Shown piece by piece: positions 20,996-26,127 of a stretch of DNA of 26,127 nucleotides (the stretch's first letter is position 1; the number at the start of each line of letters is the position of its first letter). The DNA is from DAOTMI01 sp964605545 (GTDB taxonomy: Bacteria; Patescibacteriota; Microgenomatia; UBA12405). The stretch spans positions 1 through 26,127 of the forward strand of contig CAZSCX010000006.1 in NCBI GenBank assembly GCA_964605545.1. Reading direction: 5' to 3'. A model generated the notes under the pieces. The model saw only the letters and a list, made by a program, of their open reading frames with translations. It was not told where the DNA came from and made no database searches. The translations under genes were made by a program, and so were the position numbers.

Positions 20996-23900
20996 ATGAG
21001 TGAGAATATTCTATTGATCGAGAATGCAATAAATGTGAGCGATAAAGGAAAAATTGTTTTGGAAAGTGAGAGTGCTAAAAATTTGAGTGGATCAGTAAAA
21101 GATATATTTAAACTAGAATATGTCGAACAGGTTGATAAGGCTTTTAGGGAAAAAATTGGTTTGGGAAAAGATTTTGTGTCGTGGAATGATGGAATTTATG
21201 CCGATAAAAGATTTGATAAAGCAAAAGAAGAGTTGGCGGAGGTAATAATTGATGCGATTGTTTCGAAGGGGGGAAATGAAGCATTGCAAAACCTTTTGGG
21301 TTATGGAAGTATCGCAATGTTGCAAGATACTTTGCCATCGTCGATGAGGGGTTTGGAAAAGATTATAAGAAATAGAATTTTTCATCATGAGGCTTGGGGA
21401 GAATTGGATAATTTTGAAAAGAAAATTGTATGCAAGGATGGAGTACTGGATGTTGATGTTAAAGAAATAAAGAAATTTTTGGAAAATATTGATAGTAATA
21501 AAAATATTCCTAGTGAGGTAAAGATGATGTTGCAAGCAATGTGGACGCCGATGATTTTGGATGAGAAAGGTATAAAAAATGAAGGAAAGACTGAAATAGA
21601 AAACGAAGATGCAAGAAAAAAATTTGAAGATTTAATAGCGTTAATAGAGTCGGATGAAAAATTTGGATTTATTACAAAAGCGGATTTTGAAGAATATTTT
21701 AGACAACTGAAAGAAATTTACAATATTAAAAATCTCACAAAGAAAGAGAAAGAGGTGATTGAAAAATTTAGGGATGATATATATGGTAGATATTTAGATA
21801 AGGGTTATGGTGATACTCCTGAAAGGAAAAACAGAGAAAGCAAAGAGGCTGTAGGTAGTATTCCTTTAGATAAAATATTTGAAGCGTATGGTATTGTTTC
21901 TGATTCTTTGGAGCAAGTAAAGGAAAGGGTAGATGTGTTAAAAATTGACAAAAAAGATAACGACTCAATATTATTAGTTATTGAGGAGTATGGGATTTGT
22001 TTGCAAAGATTAGAATTGTTGAAAAAAAAGGTTTCTTACAACAAAAACATTAGCGAGAGAAATAGAATTGAAAAAGTAATTGATTTGGAGATAAAGAAAT
22101 TATTATTCTCATATGAACCATATCTTAAGTCTTATGCAAATAATCAAAGATATGAATGGGAGAAATTGCCGAAAGAAGAAAAACAAGAAAAAGGTGAAGA
22201 ATATCAATTTGTTGGTCCACCAAGAATAAAGGCGGTTTTAGCTGCAGATGGAACGGAAATAAGTGGAGAAGTGGGAGGTGATGAAGAGGAAAAATTGTTT
22301 GATAAATGGTTAAAAGAACTTGGGTATCCGGGTCTTGATGCAACAGATAAAGGAGAATACACACCAGAGGACTATAAAAACTTTAGGAAGAGATTTAGAC
22401 AAGCACAGATAGCATCGGAAACTGAAGGACAAAGTGATGATACTGAAAGAGAATGGAATTGGTGGCGTGACTTTAAAGCATTTATCAAAGCAATGGATGA
22501 TGAGTTGCAATATCAACAGGGGTCTTTGTATACAGTTCTTATGCCAGAGTTTCCAAGAGGTTTACCCCCAAAAGAAATTAGAAAGTTGATACCGGGATAT
22601 GAAAGAATGAAATTGGCTACCTGGGAAGAATGTGCCATCGTATCTAACGATATTTTGAATGCAGTTTGTGGTATGAATAGTGTTGGCAATAAGGCTGATT
22701 TGAAGGCGATTAATGAAAGAGCAGGAATGAGTCTTTATATTTGTGACATAAAAGTGTTGAATGAAATGCCGGCATATAGAGTTGCAATTGAAGATTTATA
22801 TAGGTATTATTTTAAGAAAAGTACAAGGGAAGATAGTTTGGGCGATCCCGATACTTATTTAGTTGAGTACACAGAACAGGGGCAAAAAGATTTGATAAAT
22901 AAAGACAGAAGTCAGATGAAGAAAGAAGCATATCAAAGGTTAAAAGATGCAATTAAAGAAAATAAAAATGGAAGATATGATGATTTACAAGGATTGTTGG
23001 AAAATGACAAGACGAGGTTATTTTTAGATTTGGCTTTCAAGACAGCATGGAATTTTGTATACATGAGTAATTCTTGGGGTGTGTCAACTCCATTTTTGAG
23101 ACCTATTTTGAAAGAGGAACTAAAATATAGTGAAGAACTAGGAGTATTGGGGGATTCGGAAAAGTATTATGACCCTAGTAGGGGAATAATAGTTGATAGG
23201 GTGACAGGAGAACAGGCGTATGAAAAAATTAATGCCGGAGCTCAAAAGAAAATGTCTACCTATGGAATGTCTTTGCTTAGACCTTTTCATAGAGAATGGA
23301 AGAAATGGAGATTGTTTGAATATTATGATCCAAAAACTAAAAAACATATTCGGGTTGGAGGCGACCAGGAAGTGTTTGGAGGACCTTTTGGTGAACATAT
23401 GGTTAAATGTGCAATTTCTGGGAATATTGAAAAGAGAAAATTTGCGGTTGGAATGCTAAGGAAAATAGCAAAAGGAGAATCTGCCTTTTTGCCTTCAAGA
23501 CTTGGTTTTAGTTTATTTGATTTTATGGAGGTTACATCTAAAAAAGTGGATGATAAGGGTCATAAAAAGTTAAGAAAGATTTCTTATAGTCAAGCATTAT
23601 TGGAGGATGTAGGAGAGATTGATGTACCGATGAAGATTATTAAGGTGGAGAATGGAGATGATATCGAGGGAAATAAAAAAGACACTAATTATGGAAAAAG
23701 ATATACAACGGCGGAAAATCAATATTGTTGTGATTTTGTTATGTTGCTGTTGGGAAAAATGACAGGAGCAAGTAAATATGAAATACAGCAATTGTTGCAT
23801 GATATAAGAACAATTTCTCTTAATGATAAGGTTCCTTTTAAAAATATAAATAAAGATCCACGAGTGATAGCGGCAATATTGTTGCAGACAAAAGGTGTGG

Positions 23901-24193
23901 CACCGTACGCTGAATTATCGTTGGCTGGGGCACGTTCTTCTAACTTAACGTACACGGAAGATTTGAGAAGGATTTTGAATGAAGAATTTGATACAACAAT
24001 TGGTATTGAACATAATGATCCAGATAGAGAAAAATTGATACGACAGGTGATCGAATATTTACATGGGGGGAAAGATTGGCTTGGAGAGAAATATCGAAAT
24101 CAAAGGGCGAGAGATGAATTATATTATACTAATTTGGTTAATAATCCGAAAAAGAATAAAAATGCATCATGGGAAGAGGCAATACGAAGTTGA
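20996..24193 (+). CDS. Large unknown soluble protein (1065 residues)
   Basis: No family recognised. The protein is highly charged and apparently cytoplasmic: I see no signal peptide and no membrane segment. The first ~400 residues are mostly helical with Lys/Glu-rich stretches, and acidic patches occur near residue 415-425. A denser, more globular C-terminal third includes 'FLRPILKEELKYSEELGVLGDSEKYYDP', 'NQYCCDFVMLLLGKMTGASKYEIQQLL' and 'IEYLHGGKDWLGEKYRNQRARDELYY'. No NTPase, nuclease or protease motif was found by eye. It ends 8 nt from the convergent virB6-like gene, so it borders the secretion genes without sharing their strand. Long, lineage-specific proteins of this kind are common in CPR genomes; any link to the type IV system is inference. 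Confidence 0.85.
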   Translation: MSENILLIENAINVSDKGKIVLESESAKNLSGSVKDIFKLEYVEQVDKAFREKIGLGKDFVSWNDGIYADKRFDKAKEELAEVIIDAIVSKGGNEALQNLLGYGSIAMLQDTLPSSMRGLEKIIRNRIFHHEAWGELDNFEKKIVCKDGVLDVDVKEIKKFLENIDSNKNIPSEVKMMLQAMWTPMILDEKGIKNEGKTEIENEDARKKFEDLIALIESDEKFGFITKADFEEYFRQLKEIYNIKNLTKKEKEVIEKFRDDIYGRYLDKGYGDTPERKNRESKEAVGSIPLDKIFEAYGIVSDSLEQVKERVDVLKIDKKDNDSILLVIEEYGICLQRLELLKKKVSYNKNISERNRIEKVIDLEIKKLLFSYEPYLKSYANNQRYEWEKLPKEEKQEKGEEYQFVGPPRIKAVLAADGTEISGEVGGDEEEKLFDKWLKELGYPGLDATDKGEYTPEDYKNFRKRFRQAQIASETEGQSDDTEREWNWWRDFKAFIKAMDDELQYQQGSLYTVLMPEFPRGLPPKEIRKLIPGYERMKLATWEECAIVSNDILNAVCGMNSVGNKADLKAINERAGMSLYICDIKVLNEMPAYRVAIEDLYRYYFKKSTREDSLGDPDTYLVEYTEQGQKDLINKDRSQMKKEAYQRLKDAIKENKNGRYDDLQGLLENDKTRLFLDLAFKTAWNFVYMSNSWGVSTPFLRPILKEELKYSEELGVLGDSEKYYDPSRGIIVDRVTGEQAYEKINAGAQKKMSTYGMSLLRPFHREWKKWRLFEYYDPKTKKHIRVGGDQEVFGGPFGEHMVKCAISGNIEKRKFAVGMLRKIAKGESAFLPSRLGFSLFDFMEVTSKKVDDKGHKKLRKISYSQALLEDVGEIDVPMKIIKVENGDDIEGNKKDTNYGKRYTTAENQYCCDFVMLLLGKMTGASKYEIQQLLHDIRTISLNDKVPFKNINKDPRVIAAILLQTKGVAPYAELSLAGARSSNLTYTEDLRRILNEEFDTTIGIEHNDPDREKLIRQVIEYLHGGKDWLGEKYRNQRARDELYYTNLVNNPKKNKNASWEEAIRS

Positions 24194-24201
24194 GATGTTT
24201 G

Positions 24202-25929
24202 TTAATGTTTTTTTTCGGGTAAACTGTCCGGTTCTGCTGGTTTTTGTTTGATACCTCCTTTTATTTTAGCGAGTTTTGTAAAGACATTACTATTTATACC
24301 AAGTTCTTCTTCTGTTTTCTTTCTTGCCTCGAATTCATTTTTTGCCTCTCCATTATTTAGCATCTCTCCCATTCTATTGCGTATCCTACGTTCTTGATTT
24401 TCACTTGCGGCTTTATCATAACGCTTATATCCCTCTCTAAGAGCACCACCGGCAAAAGGACTTTTAGAAAGAGAGGCATAAGATTGACTTGTAGCTTGTC
24501 CCCAAGGAGATGGTTTAATGCCGAAAACTGTTTGAGGAATGAGTTCGGGAATTTTTGAAAGAATTAAAAAGGATGTAATTGAAATGGCGAGGCGAATACC
24601 AACATTGCCGATACCTTGCATTCCCCAGGAAATAACGTTTGGGGCCCAAAGATTTGAAATGGTTGAATTAGTTGCGGCTGTAACAATTGTTGTTGGTTTG
24701 TCAATGTAATAAAGAAGAACATTTATAAAAACTAGGAATAAGTAAACAATTGGAAAAACGGTAAGATTGGCAATTAAATTTTTGAACCATGATTCAAACC
24801 CGGTTTTTGAGTTTGGAAAAGCCCCCATACTAATTATAATTGGAGCAAATATTATATTTAAAATAACTGAAAGATAACACTTAAATAGACCAAGAATGGT
24901 GATTAATAATTGAATAAAAATAAAAGCTAAAACTATTAGAATAAAAAGTAGTATGGCAATTACTCCAACAAGAATACCTCCCCCTAGAGTGGTAACACCA
25001 ATAGTAGCACCAAAAATAGTGAGACCGCTTATAGCTATTGATATTGGTGTGACAATTCCAGCTACTATAGCGGAAAGACCAATAGGGAACCAATTGGTGT
25101 TGGAGAATATTATTTTTGTTAAAAGAGCCATATGACGGCCAAAACCGGCTTGATTGAGCTGAAAGAAATTATTGTTTCCAGGAATGAGATTGTCGTTGAA
25201 ACCAATACCGCGGATTTGGAAAAGAAGAGCGAGGCCGACTGCTTGAATAAGGTACATAAGATCAATTAGAAGACCAGCAATGGCGTAAGAGAAAGTAATA
25301 AGAATTAGAGTGGTAATAAGTTTTGGGATGGCACCTTGGATGGTAATAACGGCTTGAGGAGAGATTTTGACTCGAAGCATTACCATAACACCAATAACTA
25401 TAAGGATGAGAGAAATAATTGAATATGCAATATTACGCATACCACGCCAGAGAGGAAGAATGGGCTGGAGACCTTGAAAGCCAATACCTTGGGCATAAGC
25501 AGGTTTGCCAAGAATATTATCTTTGATTGAAGCCAAATATTGGATACCAGAAGCGGGAGGATGAGCATACATACTCGCCATAAGATTGGTAGATATTCCA
25601 ATAGCCCCTCCTGGTTTTTGAGAAATATCAAAATCGTCAAAATTATAGTTTGTATTGGTTACGTTTTCTGGGAGAGGTCCTCCTAGTGCATTTGTAATAG
25701 AGAGAAGGTTGCTCCCTAAAGCTTCGGCGAGCCATGATTCTTGACTAGAACCATTGAACATAGCATCTTGTTTTTGCTTCAAATAGTTTTCTTGGGCGAA
25801 GATTTTGGTCGCACCAAGAATTAGAACAAGGGAAAGACCAATTAAAATAAATTTTTGAGTTAAAGGGTGAAAGCGAAAAATGGGCTTATCTTTGCGATTT
25901 AGACGGTGTAAAAATGCTTTGAAGGACAT
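24202..25929 (-). CDS. VirB6/TrbL-like polytopic type IV secretion protein
   Basis: 575 residues. The N-terminus has a basic start and a hydrophobic stretch ending near FAQ (residues ~28-46), which could be a signal peptide or a first membrane segment. An outer loop of ~115 residues follows, then 7-9 membrane segments between about 165 and 470, including a long Gly/Ile/Val-rich block (about 285-375). The C-terminus is a charged, helical cytoplasmic tail. This layout, with TrbL/VirB6-like segments such as 'FSYAIAGLLIDLMYLIQ', fits the inner-membrane channel component of a type IV secretion system. It forms an operon with the partial gene upstream (18-nt spacer). Similarity is by layout rather than a sharp motif. 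Confidence 0.75.
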   Translation of the reverse strand: MSFKAFLHRLNRKDKPIFRFHPLTQKFILIGLSLVLILGATKIFAQENYLKQKQDAMFNGSSQESWLAEALGSNLLSITNALGGPLPENVTNTNYNFDDFDISQKPGGAIGISTNLMASMYAHPPASGIQYLASIKDNILGKPAYAQGIGFQGLQPILPLWRGMRNIAYSIISLILIVIGVMVMLRVKISPQAVITIQGAIPKLITTLILITFSYAIAGLLIDLMYLIQAVGLALLFQIRGIGFNDNLIPGNNNFFQLNQAGFGRHMALLTKIIFSNTNWFPIGLSAIVAGIVTPISIAISGLTIFGATIGVTTLGGGILVGVIAILLFILIVLAFIFIQLLITILGLFKCYLSVILNIIFAPIIISMGAFPNSKTGFESWFKNLIANLTVFPIVYLFLVFINVLLYYIDKPTTIVTAATNSTISNLWAPNVISWGMQGIGNVGIRLAISITSFLILSKIPELIPQTVFGIKPSPWGQATSQSYASLSKSPFAGGALREGYKRYDKAASENQERRIRNRMGEMLNNGEAKNEFEARKKTEEELGINSNVFTKLAKIKGGIKQKPAEPDSLPEKKH

Positions 25930-25935
25930 TAACTA

Positions 25936-25944
25936 ATTTTAACA
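25936..25944 (-). promoter_or_regulatory. Extended -10 for the virB6-like gene
   Basis: In gene sense, TGT-TAAAAT ends 6 nt before the ATG, within the short spacer after the upstream gene. There is no Shine-Dalgarno. Confidence 0.55.
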
Positions 25945-25947
25945 TAA

Positions 25948-26127
25948 TTATTTCTTTTGCTGGGAAGCTGGCCACATAAGTTGAGTAAAAAGAATTCTTC
26001 TTTCTTCAGCTGAAGTGGGCATGGCCGATTGAGGAATCATATTCATATACATTAAATCGGTGTGGGCACCGGTATCTTCTTTGGTGGTTTCGAGAGGTTT
26101 GTTTTCGGTAATTTCACTTAGTTGGGA
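25948..26127 (-). CDS. C-terminal end of an unknown protein (5' part outside window)
   Basis: The frame is open from the window edge to a TAA at 25948-25950, giving 59 residues, ending 'ERRILFTQLMWPASQQKK'. The visible part is polar with several Thr, Glu, Met and Gln residues and has no membrane segment. It lies directly upstream of the virB6-like gene on the same strand, so it probably belongs to the secretion gene set. Too little is visible to name it. Confidence 0.65.
   Translation of the reverse strand, partial: SQLSEITENKPLETTKEDTGAHTDLMYMNMIPQSAMPTSAEERRILFTQLMWPASQQKK

Noticed and set aside
5875..24193. TGA read as glycine or tryptophan (alternative code)
   Set aside because: TGA ends the M15 and 1065-residue genes at natural positions, and no conserved protein here contains an in-frame TGA.

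Overview
The window looks like a chromosomal segment of a Candidate Phyla Radiation (Patescibacteria) bacterium, most likely Microgenomates-like. The grounds are low GC, very short spacers, a TraC/VirB4/VirB6-type secretion module with a separate N-terminal TraC-like protein, an RNHCP zinc protein, an epimerase-DUF4012 fusion, and large proteins with no recognisable family. TGA is read as stop, which argues against the Gracilibacteria/Absconditabacteria code. The taxonomic placement is inference from gene content; no rRNA or tRNA is present.

Layout. 1-5877 (+): type IV secretion genes, namely the tail of a TraC-like protein, VirB4 with a repeat-built tail, and a membrane protein ending in a VanY-type M15 peptidase. 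5880-8487 (-): dnaN and dnaA, with DnaA boxes and a DnaA-trio-like motif between them and more boxes upstream of dnaA. 8661-10550 (+): the conserved rpmH-rnpA-yidD-yidC-khpB string. 10595-16796 (+): envelope polysaccharide genes (Wzy/O-antigen-ligase-like protein, a small membrane-anchored protein, a Wzx-like flippase, epimerase-DUF4012). 16909-19275 (+): an RNHCP protein and FtsH. 19284-24193 (+): two large unknown proteins. 24202-26127 (-): a VirB6/TrbL-like protein and the end of a small partial gene.

The genes fit a lean cell core (replication start, ribosome and RNase P parts, membrane insertion and quality control) set among surface functions (polysaccharide polymerisation and flipping, a secretion/conjugation apparatus and a cell-wall peptidase).

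Three patterns cut across the annotation. (1) Most genes have a -10 hexamer, often extended by TGN, only 5-8 nt before the start codon and no Shine-Dalgarno, which suggests largely leaderless mRNAs; in several cases the upstream gene's stop codon lies in the -10. (2) A family of two-hairpin palindromic elements, with compensating changes in the stems, occurs nine times; seven copies are translated in frame inside VirB4, the DUF4012 protein and FtsH. Two further repeat families are present. (3) The + strand is G-rich even across genes on the - strand, with no sign change at dnaA, which conflicts with a simple origin at dnaA.
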